A DNA stretch of 64,000 nucleotides. Origin: Streptomyces abikoensis (lineage in GTDB: Bacteria; Actinomycetota; Actinomycetes; Streptomycetales; Streptomycetaceae). The translations under genes and the position numbers were made by a program. Of this stretch, positions 7,931 through 15,665 are shown piece by piece. Numbering within the stretch: position 1 is the first letter of the stretch; every line of letters begins with the position of its first letter. The notes below the pieces were generated by a model. That model did not search any database. It had not been told where the DNA came from and worked only from the letters and a program-made list of their open reading frames with translations. The stretch covers positions 1,240,001 to 1,304,000 of the forward strand of contig NZ_BMRT01000001.1 of the NCBI RefSeq assembly GCF_014648775.1, written 5' to 3'.

Positions 7931-8872
7931 ATGAGCCTGCGGCAGATGGAGTACCTGGTCGCGGTCGTCGAGGAGCGGTCCTTCAGCCGGGCCGCGCACT
8001 CCCTCAACGTCACCCAGTCCGCGCTCTCCCACCAGATCAAGGCGCTGGAGCGGGCGGTCGGCGGCCCTCTGCTCGAACGGCTGCCGCGCGGGGTCGGGCT
8101 CACGCCGATGGGCCGGGCCTTCCTGCCGCACGCCGAGCTCGCCGTGCGCAGCGCCGGCCGGGCCCGCCGCGCGGCCCGGGCGGCCGCCGGGGCGGAGGGC
8201 GGCGAGCTGCACGTCGTGACGCTGCACGCGCTGGCGGTCGGCGTTCTGCCAGCGGTTTTCGCGCGCTGGCGGGCGGAGTTCCCGGGGGTCGCGCTGCGAC
8301 TGCACGAGTGCACCACGACGGACGAGTTGCGCGAGCGCATGGAACGCGGCGTCGCCGACCTGGCCGTCGGCCCGCGCCCGCAGAACTGGCCGGGTCCGGT
8401 GGTCTCCCTCGGCGACGAGGAGATCGTCCTGGTCGTCTCCGCCGGCGACCCCCTGGCGGGGCGTATGGCGCCGGTGGCGCTGGAGGAACTGGCGGGCCGG
8501 GCGTGGGTGCGATGCGCGCTGGAGCCGGTGGTGGGCGGGCGGCGATGGCTGGACGTGGTGTGCGAGGAGCGGGGTTTCGCCCCGGTGACGGCGGTGGAGA
8601 CGGAGCACTCGTCGACGGCGGTGCGGATGGCCGCCGCCGGGCTGGGCATCGTGGCGGCGCCCCGGCACCTGGCCGAGACGACGGCCGGCGCGGTGGCGGT
8701 GGCCGTGGACCCGCCGTGGCGGCGGGAGCAGACGGTGTTCTCGCGGGTCGAACCGACGGGGGTGGCCGCCGCGTTCGTGGCGCGGTGCGCGGGGATCCTG
8801 CGTGGGCCGGGTGACCGCGCGCCGGACGGGCCGCGTGAGGCGTCCGGGGCGGCTGGCAGACTGGGGGCGTGA
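7931..8872 (+). CDS. LysR family transcriptional regulator
   Basis: A 313-residue regulator with the N-terminal winged HTH 'MEYLVAVVEERSFSRAAHSL...SALSHQIKALE' and a substrate-binding-like effector domain from about residue 90 (GELHVVTLHALAVGVLP...). A GTG three codons upstream (7922) is an alternative start; the ATG was preferred for spacing to a GGGGG stretch. It is divergent from the lpd gene, and two tandem 9-bp repeats (tttcgatgg/tttcgatga, 7880-7897) sit between them. The stop overlaps the GTG of the peptidyl-tRNA hydrolase gene. The effector is unknown. Confidence 0.9.
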   Translation: MSLRQMEYLVAVVEERSFSRAAHSLNVTQSALSHQIKALERAVGGPLLERLPRGVGLTPMGRAFLPHAELAVRSAGRARRAARAAAGAEGGELHVVTLHALAVGVLPAVFARWRAEFPGVALRLHECTTTDELRERMERGVADLAVGPRPQNWPGPVVSLGDEEIVLVVSAGDPLAGRMAPVALEELAGRAWVRCALEPVVGGRRWLDVVCEERGFAPVTAVETEHSSTAVRMAAAGLGIVAAPRHLAETTAGAVAVAVDPPWRREQTVFSRVEPTGVAAAFVARCAGILRGPGDRAPDGPREASGAAGRLGA

Positions 8873-9591
8873 CCAGCAACGACACCGTCCCGCACGACGA
8901 GGACCCCCGCGACCGCGCCCCCCAGTTCGTCCTGCCCCTCGTGGTGCGGATCGAGAAGGCCGCGCCCCCGGCGCGTACGGACGCGCTGGAGACGGCGGCG
9001 CGGGCGGTGCTCTTCCTGCTGTCGGACGAGCGGGCGGCCGGGGACGGCGAGTGGGCCCGGGCGGTGGCGGACTGGGAGGACGGCCGCATCCGCAAGGTCG
9101 TGCGGCGGGCGCGCGGGGCGGAGTGGCGCAAGGCGTCCGCGCTGCCGGGCCTGGAGGTCACGGGCGCGACCGCCGAGGTGCGGGTCTTCCCGCCCGTACC
9201 GCTCGACGGCTGGCCCAAGGAGCTGGTGAAGCTTCAGGTGTCGGGCACCGACCTGGACGACCCGGAGCCGCCGGCCTCTCCGGACCCCACCCGTCCGGTG
9301 CTGTGGCTCAAGCCGGGGCTGGAGATGTCGGCGGGCAAGGCCATGGCCCAGGTCGGGCACGGCGCGCAGCTCGCGTGGTGGGCCCTGGACGACGCGGCCC
9401 GGCAGGCGTGGCGCGAGGCCGGCTTCCCGCTGTCGGTGCGGACGGCCGAGCCCGGGCACTGGGCGGAGCTGACGGCGAGTGGGGTGCCGGTGGTGCGGGA
9501 CGCCGGTTTCACGGAGATCGCGCCCGGCGAAACCGTCGCGGTCGAAGGGGGCGAGCGCTACTGCCCGCTCCCGCGCCTGCGACTCCCCTAG
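8869..9591 (+). CDS. Peptidyl-tRNA hydrolase, Pth2 family
   Basis: A 240-residue protein whose C-terminal ~110 residues carry the Pth2 fold: 'LEMSAGKAMAQVGHGAQLA' followed by 'VPVVRDAGFTEIAPGETV'. These are the K/H-containing catalytic helix and the final strand pair of the archaeal/eukaryotic-type enzyme, which releases peptides from stalled peptidyl-tRNA. The first ~130 residues are a charged helical extension typical of actinomycete members. It is translationally coupled to the LysR gene by a GTGA overlap. The housekeeping Pth1 enzyme would be elsewhere, so this is probably an auxiliary activity. Confidence 0.8.
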   Translation: MTSNDTVPHDEDPRDRAPQFVLPLVVRIEKAAPPARTDALETAARAVLFLLSDERAAGDGEWARAVADWEDGRIRKVVRRARGAEWRKASALPGLEVTGATAEVRVFPPVPLDGWPKELVKLQVSGTDLDDPEPPASPDPTRPVLWLKPGLEMSAGKAMAQVGHGAQLAWWALDDAARQAWREAGFPLSVRTAEPGHWAELTASGVPVVRDAGFTEIAPGETVAVEGGERYCPLPRLRLP

Positions 9592-9814
9592 CCGGGCGAC
9601 ACGTACACGGCGGAAAAGGCCGCACCGCCAATAATCAATATCTGTTCCCGCGACATGAGAAATAGGTGCGGGGCCCGGAGAATATTCCTCGACCCCCGAC
9701 CGGAGCGGAATTATCGACCGTGCAGGGCCGATCGCGCCGTGCTACTGTCGATCCCGGTTGCAGGTGTGGTTGCCAGAAGGTTCATTTCCGACGGGGTAAT
9801 CATCACGGCGACAC

Positions 9815-9837
9815 GGAATTCACACAGGGTGAATTCC
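9815..9837 (+). promoter_or_regulatory. Perfect hairpin in the cold-shock mRNA leader
   Basis: GGAATTCAC, a 5-base loop, then GTGAATTCC: a perfect 9-bp inverted repeat lying about 15 bases before the GAGGAG ribosome site of the cold-shock gene. The 273-bp stretch 9592-9864 is otherwise gene-free and AT-richer than its surroundings, consistent with a long structured 5' leader. The repeat could be an RNA thermosensor-like element or a DNA operator. Confidence 0.5.
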
Positions 9838-9864
9838 TGACACCGTCTCCCGAGGAGAAATAAC

Positions 9865-10068
9865 ATGGCTACCGGCACCGTGAAGTGGTTCAACGCCGAA
9901 AAGGGCTTCGGCTTCATCGAGCAGGACGGCGGCGGCGCCGACGTCTTCGCCCACTACTCGAACATCAGCGCCCAGGGCTTCCGCGAGCTGCAGGAAGGCC
10001 AGAAGGTGTCCTTCGACATCGCGCAGGGCCAGAAGGGCCCGACGGCCGAGAACATCGTTCTCGCCTGA
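9865..10068 (+). CDS. CspA family cold-shock protein
   Basis: A 67-residue single OB-fold protein. RNP1 'KGFGFI' (residues 13-18) and RNP2 'DVFAHY' (about 28-33) are intact, with the family start '[13 protein letters not shown]' and end '[10 protein letters not shown]'. It binds single-stranded RNA/DNA and melts secondary structure in mRNA at low temperature. A strong GAGGAG site precedes the ATG. It stands as a single-gene unit: long leader with a hairpin upstream and a perfect 15-bp terminator 25 bases downstream. Confidence 0.97.
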   Translation: MATGTVKWFNAEKGFGFIEQDGGGADVFAHYSNISAQGFRELQEGQKVSFDIAQGQKGPTAENIVLA

Positions 10069-10093
10069 CACCGGCGCTGCCGCATGCTTCGCA

Positions 10094-10128
10094 GCCGGGG
10101 CCCGCACCGCTGGGGTGCGGGCCCCGGC
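10094..10128 (+). terminator. Strong terminator after the cold-shock gene
   Basis: GCCGGGGCCCGCACC, a 5-base loop and its exact complement: a 15-bp GC-rich stem, followed a few bases later by a short T run (cgcttttc). Confidence 0.9.
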
Positions 10129-10236
10129 TCGCCGCTTTTCAGGGCGGCGAGATTCTCTGCGCACCCATCTGCGTCGGGAATTCTTTGCCCGGTCGGCCCG
10201 TCGCCCTTCTCCACCGCTTCTTCGTTGTGAGGCATC

Positions 10237-10551
10237 ATGCGCTGTGTCATCGCCCGGTACCCGTTCGATCTGACCAAGGACGGGGTGCTCGCCTCGATGA
10301 AGGGCGTCGCACCCGAGCTCGTCACAGGCGAGTCCGTGACCATCGGCCGCCACCGCTACCCGGTCAAGCAAGTGGGCCAGGTCGTCACCCGACAGGACCG
10401 CCGCGACTTCACCAGCGGCGAAGTCGTCCGGGCCATGACCCGCCTCGGCTTCACCTGCCACGAGTACCCCGAGACCGCGCCGGTGGACGTCCCCACTCCG
10501 CTCCACACCGCGTCGGCACTGCTCGGAGGCATCGTCTCCCCGGAGGGGTGA
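10237..10551 (+). CDS. SCO5918-like small protein of unknown function
   Basis: A 104-residue protein starting 'MRCVIARYPFDLTKDGVLAS' and including 'ESVTIGRHRYPVKQVGQVVT' and 'RDFTSGEVVRAMTRLGFTC'. It matches my recollection of a short actinomycete family (named after S. coelicolor SCO5918) that travels with cold-shock protein and DEAD-box helicase genes; no biochemical role is known to me. Soluble, no transmembrane segment. GTGAGG lies six bases before the ATG. It has its own leader and terminator, so it is a separate unit from the cold-shock gene, but their association suggests a shared cold or stress role. Confidence 0.75.
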   Translation: MRCVIARYPFDLTKDGVLASMKGVAPELVTGESVTIGRHRYPVKQVGQVVTRQDRRDFTSGEVVRAMTRLGFTCHEYPETAPVDVPTPLHTASALLGGIVSPEG

Positions 10552-10582
10552 GGGACAGGCGGGAAACCGCCACCAGAGACCC

Positions 10583-10622
10583 GGTGAGGGCCCTGCCGAC
10601 GCGCGTCGGCAGGGCCCTCACC
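10583..10622 (+). terminator. Perfect 40-base palindromic terminator
   Basis: Two 20-base arms (starting GGTGAGGGCCCTGCCG) are exactly complementary with only the CGCG centre available as loop, followed by gccgtttc. It closes the SCO5918-like gene. Confidence 0.88.
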
Positions 10623-11036
10623 GCCGTTTCGCCGCCGCGGCGACTTGCCCCCCATCACCGCAGGCCAAAGGATATCTATGAGCTACGGACACAAAAATCT
10701 GCTCTTGCCAGAGTAGACATTCGCTCCCGGCGTGGTTAGCCTTTTCCCGTCGACATGGTCGAGAGAGACCCGGCAGACATGAACTGGCGGGTAGCAGTCG
10801 TAGTACCGCAGTACCCGTTCACCCAGTGGTTGGTTCGAAGGAAGGACGGAGGAGCAGACGCCATCAGGATCGCCCGGCCCGGAAGCTCCCGGTCCGGGTA
10901 CCGCAAGACCCCCGATTGGATGGTGGTCCCCGGTCACGCAACCGCGATCCCCGCACCCCTCCCCCTCGGGGACCGGGTAGCGGAAACAGAAGGTCGGCAC
11001 AGCATGAGGGCCGACAGATGGTGTTGAATTTCCTTC
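10623..11036 (+). other. 414-bp gene-poor leader region upstream of the MerR-like gene
   Basis: No recognised gene. It starts AT-rich (ggatatctatgagctacgg), as a promoter region would, then becomes a long stretch ending at a terminator-like palindrome just before the MerR-like gene. An open frame from ATG 10755 (or ATG 10779) to TGA 11027 encodes 'MNWRVAVVVPQYPFTQWLV...' but its third positions are far less GC-rich than real genes here and no good ribosome site precedes either ATG. It is more likely an untranslated structured leader or a small RNA than a protein gene. It does not look like RNase P RNA, tmRNA, SRP RNA or 6C RNA. Confidence 0.4.
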
Positions 11037-11068
11037 GGGGCCCTGGTGCCGTACGGCACCAGGGCCCC
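11037..11068 (+). terminator. Perfect 32-base palindrome 25 bp before the MerR-like gene (attenuator candidate)
   Basis: GGGGCCCTGGTGCC-GTAC-GGCACCAGGGCCCC, 14-bp perfect arms. It could end transcription of the preceding leader. Because the next gene starts 25 bases later on the same strand without an obvious promoter between, conditional read-through (attenuation) is a possible arrangement. Confidence 0.65.
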
Positions 11069-11093
11069 TCGACGCGTTGCACAACGAGGTGAC

Positions 11094-11444
11094 ATGACAG
11101 CAGACATCCCACTCAGCGATCGCCTGGACGACGATGACTACCCCGCGTACACCATGGGCCGGGCCGCCGAAATGCTCGGCACGACCCCTGCCTTCCTCCG
11201 AGCCATCGGCGAGGCTCGTCTGATCACTCCGCTGCGCTCGGAAGGTGGCCATCGCCGGTACTCCCGCTACCAGCTGCGGATCGCCGCCCGCGCCCGCGAG
11301 CTCGTCGACAAGGGAACCCCGATCGAGGCCGCTTGCCGCATCGTCATCCTTGAGGACCAGCTCGAGGAAGCTCAGCGCATCAACGCCGAGTACCGCCGTG
11401 CCGCGAAGAAGGCGTCCGACAGTTCCGGTCCCGGTTCGAGCTGA
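11094..11444 (+). CDS. MerR-type helix-turn-helix protein
   Basis: A 116-residue DNA-binding protein with a MerR-like winged HTH at about residues 17-65: 'YTMGRAAEMLGTTPAFLRAI...LITPLRSEGGHRRYSRYQL'. A helical region with 'AARARELVDKGTPIEAACRI' follows, and a charged helix (LEDQLEEAQRINAEYRRAA) suited to dimerisation. There is no C-terminal effector-binding domain and no metal-binding cysteines. GAGGT ribosome site. The position behind the cold-shock genes and a large palindrome suggests a stress-linked regulator. To my recollection such a gene neighbours SCO5918-like genes in other Streptomyces. Confidence 0.83.
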   Translation: MTADIPLSDRLDDDDYPAYTMGRAAEMLGTTPAFLRAIGEARLITPLRSEGGHRRYSRYQLRIAARARELVDKGTPIEAACRIVILEDQLEEAQRINAEYRRAAKKASDSSGPGSS

Positions 11445-11604
11445 TCACCCGGGCGCGGGCGGCCGGCCCGCACGCTCCCGCACTCACCTGGATCACGCCC
11501 GTCTCGCGCGCGGCCGTCGCGGACCACCCCTTGCTGCGGAACTGTCACACACGCCTGTGATACTGGCCGCCTGAACATGTATAGCGGCACCAGGGAGTAC
11601 GGCG

Positions 11605-12861
11605 TTGTCGAAGAGATCCGTCTACGGTCCGACGGCGCTGGGTTCCATATGTGTGGTGGCGGCGCTGGTCGCCGTGCTGATGCAGGGCGACGGGGGCGAG
11701 GGCCGCAAGGGCAACGCCTCGTCGTCCGCCGAGCGGGCCGGCGGGGCGGGCGCGTCCGGTGACGGCAAGAAGCAGGAAGAGGAGCCCTGGGACGGCAAGG
11801 TCAAGGTCCTCGGGGACGGTTCGACGTCCTTCACGGGCCCGCAGCCGAAGGTGGCCAAGCCCGAGAAGCTGAAGCCCGGCGAGCAGCCCCCGCAGTTCGT
11901 CGTCTTCTCCTGGGACGGCGCCCTGGAGGGCGACGACCACCTGTTCTCCCATTTCCGGCAGGTCGCCAAGGAGAACGACGCGCACATGACGTTCTTCCTG
12001 ACCGCCATGTATCTGCTGCCGAAATCGAAGGCGACCCTGTACAAGCCGCCGCAGCACAAGCCGGGCGACGCGGCGATATCCTTCGCGACCGACCAGCACA
12101 TCCGGGACACCCTGAACCAGGTGCGCGGCGCCTGGCTGGACGGCAATGAGATAGGCACCCACTTCAACGGGCATTTCTGCGGCACCAAGGGCGGTGGCGA
12201 CTGGAGCCCGGCGGAGTGGAAGAGCGAGATCGAGCAGTCGTATTCCTTCGTGGAGAACTGGAAGACGAACACCGGCTACAAGGATCTGCCCCCGCTGCCC
12301 TTCGACTACAAGAAGGAGCTGGTGGGCGGCCGCGCCCCCTGCCTGGAGGGGCAGAAGAACCTGCTGACGGCGGCGAAGGAGTTCAACTGGCGCTACGACG
12401 CCAGCTCGCCCGGCGACTTCCAGCTGTGGCCGTCCAAGGTGAACGACATCTGGAATTTCCCGCTCCAGCTGCTCCCGTACCCCAAGAGCGACAAACAGGT
12501 CCTCTCCATGGACTTCAACTTCCTCTACAACCAGTCCGGCGACAACACCAAGGGCGATCCGGCGAAGTACGCGGAGTGGCGGAAGCTGACCCGCGACGGC
12601 TATCTGAACGGCTTCAACCGGGTCTACAACGGCAGCCGCGCGCCCCTCTTCATTGGCAACCACTTCGAGGACTGGAACGACGGCATCTATATGAAGGCCG
12701 TGGAGGACGTCATGAAGTCGGTGTGCAAGAAGGACGGGGTGCGCTGCGTCTCCTTCAAGCAGCTGGCCGACTGGCTGGACGCCCAGGACCCCACGGTGCT
12801 GGCGAAGCTGCGCGGCCTTGACCCGGCACAGGCGCCGGACTGGAAGACGTTCCTGAAGTAA
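11605..12861 (+). CDS. Secreted polysaccharide deacetylase-like protein
   Basis: A 418-residue exported protein. A TTG start (GGGAG site upstream) is followed by a positively charged start and one hydrophobic segment (ALGSICVVAALVAVLM, about residues 11-26), then a low-complexity Gly/Lys/Glu linker to ~60. The catalytic-like part has 'FSWDGALEGDDHLFSHF' (motif 1 acidic cluster), 'GNEIGTHFNGHFCG' (H-x3-H metal pair), and 'WRYDASSPGDFQLWP'. This pattern fits a divergent NodB-fold subfamily of about 400 residues known in actinomycetes. No lipobox, so it is either membrane-anchored or released. It lies next to the PBP-like gene, suggesting cell-wall work. Confidence 0.8.
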   Translation: MSKRSVYGPTALGSICVVAALVAVLMQGDGGEGRKGNASSSAERAGGAGASGDGKKQEEEPWDGKVKVLGDGSTSFTGPQPKVAKPEKLKPGEQPPQFVVFSWDGALEGDDHLFSHFRQVAKENDAHMTFFLTAMYLLPKSKATLYKPPQHKPGDAAISFATDQHIRDTLNQVRGAWLDGNEIGTHFNGHFCGTKGGGDWSPAEWKSEIEQSYSFVENWKTNTGYKDLPPLPFDYKKELVGGRAPCLEGQKNLLTAAKEFNWRYDASSPGDFQLWPSKVNDIWNFPLQLLPYPKSDKQVLSMDFNFLYNQSGDNTKGDPAKYAEWRKLTRDGYLNGFNRVYNGSRAPLFIGNHFEDWNDGIYMKAVEDVMKSVCKKDGVRCVSFKQLADWLDAQDPTVLAKLRGLDPAQAPDWKTFLK

Positions 12862-12968
12862 GCCCCGCAAGGGGCGCGGGACAGTGTCGATATGCGGCTA
12901 CCGCCGCGTGGGCGCGCCAAGCCCCCACCGGCTCGCAGGTGACCGGCCCGCGCTCCCCGCGGAGGCGC

Positions 12969-15053
12969 TCAGCGCTTGGCCATGTACCGCGTCCAGATGT
13001 CCCCCGGGTACGCACTCCCCTGGAGGGACTTCGCCGTGCCGCCCAGCCCGTCCAGCGGCAGCAGTTCCTGCGACTTGGGGTCGATGCGGGAGAGCGAGAC
13101 GGCCGTCGCCACCGTGCCCCGGTAGCCGGCGAACCAGGCGGACTTGTTGTCCGGGCCGGTGCCGGCCGTGGCCGCCGTGCCCGCACCGACGGTCTTGGCC
13201 GCGACCCCGTGCCCGTTCTGCACTCCGGCGCGCAGAGCGTCGTCCACCGCGCCGGCGACGCTCGCGGACAGCGCGCGCACGGCGACGGACTTCTCCACGG
13301 ACACGGGGTCGCCGTTGCGGCTGACCCCCGTGACGGAGTACGGCTCGGCGTTCATGCCCTTGGCCGCGAAGGTGGCGTAGGCGGCGGCCATGCGGATGGC
13401 GCTGGGCCGGGTGGTGCCGAGGGAGAAGGCGGGCACCTGCGGGCCGAGGCTGTCCTCCAGGATCCCGCACTGGACGGCCGTGCGGCCGACCTTGTCCAGG
13501 CCGACGTCCATGCCGAGCTGCATGACGGAGGAGTTCACGGACTGGGCCACCGCCTCCCGCAGCGTGATCTTCCCCCAGGACTTGCCGCCCTCGTTGCGCC
13601 CCTTGACGATCTTCCCGGAGCGGTCCCAGTAGGGGCCCTCGGGCGTCCGTATCGCGATCTTGTCGTCGCCGTCGTAGACAGTGGCGGGGGTGACGGGTAT
13701 CCGGGGGCCGCCGCGCTCGCGCTGGATGCCGTTGGTCAGGGCCGAGGCGTAGACGAACGGGGTGAAGGCCGTGCCCGCCGGGACGACGGTGGAGTTCGCG
13801 TCGTTGAAGCCCTGCTTGAGGTAGTCCGGCCCGCCGTAGAGGGCGACGATCCGTCCGTCGGCCATGACGGAGGCGGCGCCGATCCGGACGTCCCGGTCGG
13901 CTTCCCGCTTGTCGGGGTCGAGGCCCCGGGTGGCGTCGACGACGGCCTTGGCCAGGCCGTCGACCTTGGGCTTCTCGAAGGTGGTGTGGATCTGGTAGCC
14001 GCCGAGGTCGAAGTCCTTGTCGGAGACGTCGGTGTGGGCGAGGACGTAGGCGTGGGCGGTGTCCACGAGGTAGCCGGTCTGCCCGGTGAGCCCGGCCGGC
14101 TTGGGCGGGGCCTTGGGCTCGGGGAAGGTCGTGTACGTGGCCCGTTCCTGCGGCGAGAGCTTGCCGATGGTGACCATGCGGTCGAGGATCCACTTCCAGC
14201 GCTCCACGGCCCGCTCGTGGTTCTTGGGGCCGAGCGAGGGGTCGTAGAGGCCGGCGCCCTTGAGGAGGGACGCGAGGAAGGCGCCCTCGCTGGTGGTGAG
14301 CTCCGAGACGTCCTTGCCGTAGTAGGCGTGGGCGGCGCGCTGGATGCCGTAGCTGCCGCGCCCGTACCAGCTGGTGTTGAGGTAGCCCTGGAGGATGTCC
14401 GACTTGCTCATCTTGTTGTCGAGCTTGATGGCGATGAACATCTCGGTGAGCTTGCGCGTGAAGGTCTGCCGCTGGTTGAGGTAGGCGTTCTTCACGTACT
14501 GCTGGGTGATGGTGGAGCCGCCCTGGGTGTCCCCGCCGCCGATCATCCTGGTGACGGCGCGGGTCATACCGCTGACGGAGACGCCGCTGTCGGTGTAGAA
14601 GGTCTCGTTCTCGGCGGCGAGGGCGGCCCAGCGCACCTTCTCCGGGACCTTGTCCAGGGCGGTGTCCTGGCGGTTCACGGGCCCGGTGCGGGCCATCTCG
14701 CTGCCGTCGGCCCAGTAGTAGACGTTGTCCTGCTGGGTGGCGAAGGCGTTGAGGTCGGTGGGGATGTCGGTGGTGGCGTAGAGGACCGTCACCGTGGCGG
14801 CGAGGGCGCCGAAGAGGCAGCCGAACAGGCCGAGGGTCTGGCGCCACGAGGGTATCCAGCGGCGCGCGCCCTTCCGGCCCGGGCGGGGGTAGGCGGGCCG
14901 CAGCCGGGCCAGGCGAGCGCCGAGGGCGCCGAGGAAGCCCAGGGCACCGGTGGCGCCGGTGGTGCCCCGGCGGGAGCGGGCCCGCTGCCCGCGACGGCCG
15001 CGTACGGAAGCGAGGGGTTTGCGGGCACCCGCCCTGCTGTGCCGTTCACTCAC
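12969..15053 (-). CDS. Class A penicillin-binding protein-like glycosyltransferase with degenerate transpeptidase domain
   Basis: A 694-residue membrane protein with a basic cytoplasmic tail and one TM helix at about 73-92. In the glycosyltransferase-51 domain the catalytic Glu is kept (E148 in 'AAENETFYTD', normally EDxxFxxH), and 'GGSTITQQYVKNAYL', 'RKLTEMFIAIKLDNKMSK' and 'ILQGYLNTSWYGRGSYGI' are canonical. In the transpeptidase domain the Ser-x-x-Lys motif, expected as PGSTFKPF, reads 'AGTAFTPF', so Thr428 and Thr431 replace the nucleophile and lysine. SxN is present (S505-V-N507), while KTG is lost or displaced ('AAKTVGAGTA...AGTGPDNK'). The GTG start was preferred over an ATG nine codons upstream for its ribosome site. 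It is divergent from blaI. Confidence 0.88.
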   Translation of the reverse strand: MSERHSRAGARKPLASVRGRRGQRARSRRGTTGATGALGFLGALGARLARLRPAYPRPGRKGARRWIPSWRQTLGLFGCLFGALAATVTVLYATTDIPTDLNAFATQQDNVYYWADGSEMARTGPVNRQDTALDKVPEKVRWAALAAENETFYTDSGVSVSGMTRAVTRMIGGGDTQGGSTITQQYVKNAYLNQRQTFTRKLTEMFIAIKLDNKMSKSDILQGYLNTSWYGRGSYGIQRAAHAYYGKDVSELTTSEGAFLASLLKGAGLYDPSLGPKNHERAVERWKWILDRMVTIGKLSPQERATYTTFPEPKAPPKPAGLTGQTGYLVDTAHAYVLAHTDVSDKDFDLGGYQIHTTFEKPKVDGLAKAVVDATRGLDPDKREADRDVRIGAASVMADGRIVALYGGPDYLKQGFNDANSTVVPAGTAFTPFVYASALTNGIQRERGGPRIPVTPATVYDGDDKIAIRTPEGPYWDRSGKIVKGRNEGGKSWGKITLREAVAQSVNSSVMQLGMDVGLDKVGRTAVQCGILEDSLGPQVPAFSLGTTRPSAIRMAAAYATFAAKGMNAEPYSVTGVSRNGDPVSVEKSVAVRALSASVAGAVDDALRAGVQNGHGVAAKTVGAGTAATAGTGPDNKSAWFAGYRGTVATAVSLSRIDPKSQELLPLDGLGGTAKSLQGSAYPGDIWTRYMAKR

Positions 15054-15170
15054 CGCTGTGCCCCACCCTTGCCCGAACATCCGTCTTTGGCGCTGTCGCT
15101 CGATTACCGGGAGTCTGCCATACCCGGAATCTGAAGATCCGTTAGGTTACGCAGAGTTCGCCGAGTCCTT

Positions 15171-15197
15171 TACACTCCTGTAGAGGTCATGTGTACA
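15171..15197. promoter_or_regulatory. Candidate BlaI operators between blaI and the PBP-like gene
   Basis: A dyad TACA-N4-TGTA at 15171-15182 and a TGTACA palindrome at 15192-15197 lie in the 182-bp divergent promoter region, 40-65 bases before blaI. TACA/TGTA half-sites are characteristic of BlaI/MecI operators. Spacing differs from the classical staphylococcal site. Confidence 0.4.
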
Positions 15198-15235
15198 GGT
15201 CATGACGCGGCACAGCGGAAGGAACGTCGGAAGAG

Positions 15236-15640
15236 ATGGAAGCAGCCGCAGCCGCACCCGCTGTCGCCGTGCGCCGGGACCGGCGCCGTGCCAGTGGCGC
15301 GCTGGAGGGCGAGGTCCTCGCCGCGCTGCAGCGGGCGGGCACCCCGCTGACCCCCCGCGAGGTCCAGGCCACCCTCCCGGGCGAGCTGACCTACAGCACG
15401 GTGGTCACGATCCTCTCCCGGCTGCTCGTCAAGGACGTCCTCACCCGCACCCCGCGCGGCCGCGCCTACGCCTACGCGCCCCTCACCGACGAGGCCGGGC
15501 TCGCCGCCCGCCGGATGCACAAGGTGCTCGAGGGGCGCCCCGACCGCGAGGTCGTGCTGACCCGCTTCGCCGACGGCCTGGCCCCTGAGGACGCGGAGCT
15601 GCTGCGGCAGCTCCTCACCGGCATCCCCCGCCCCCGCTGA
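15236..15640 (+). CDS. BlaI/MecI/CopY family transcriptional repressor
   Basis: A 134-residue winged-helix repressor: 'RRASGALEGEVLAALQRAGTPLTPREVQATLPGELTYSTVVTILSRL' (split here by wing) and 'GRAYAYAPLTDEAGLAA', the BlaI DNA-binding fold, then a short C-terminal dimerisation helix pair. The site normally cleaved by BlaR1 is not obvious, and no M56 BlaR1-type protease gene is adjacent. Divergent from the PBP-like gene, which is its most likely target apart from itself. GGAAGAG lies immediately before the ATG. The short basic N-terminal extension is usual in Streptomyces members. Confidence 0.9.
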   Translation: MEAAAAAPAVAVRRDRRRASGALEGEVLAALQRAGTPLTPREVQATLPGELTYSTVVTILSRLLVKDVLTRTPRGRAYAYAPLTDEAGLAARRMHKVLEGRPDREVVLTRFADGLAPEDAELLRQLLTGIPRPR

Positions 15641-15665
15641 CCCTTCCGGAAGAGGGCGGCTCCGG

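Noticed and set aside
10755..11027. 90-codon ORF before the MerR-like gene
   Set aside because: Third-position GC is much lower than in genes around it and no ribosome site precedes either ATG; kept only as part of a leader region.
10623..11036. Known stable RNA (RNase P RNA, tmRNA, SRP RNA, 6C RNA)
   Set aside because: None of the hallmark sequences (for example the RNase P core, the tmRNA tag frame, or the C-rich loops of 6C) are present.
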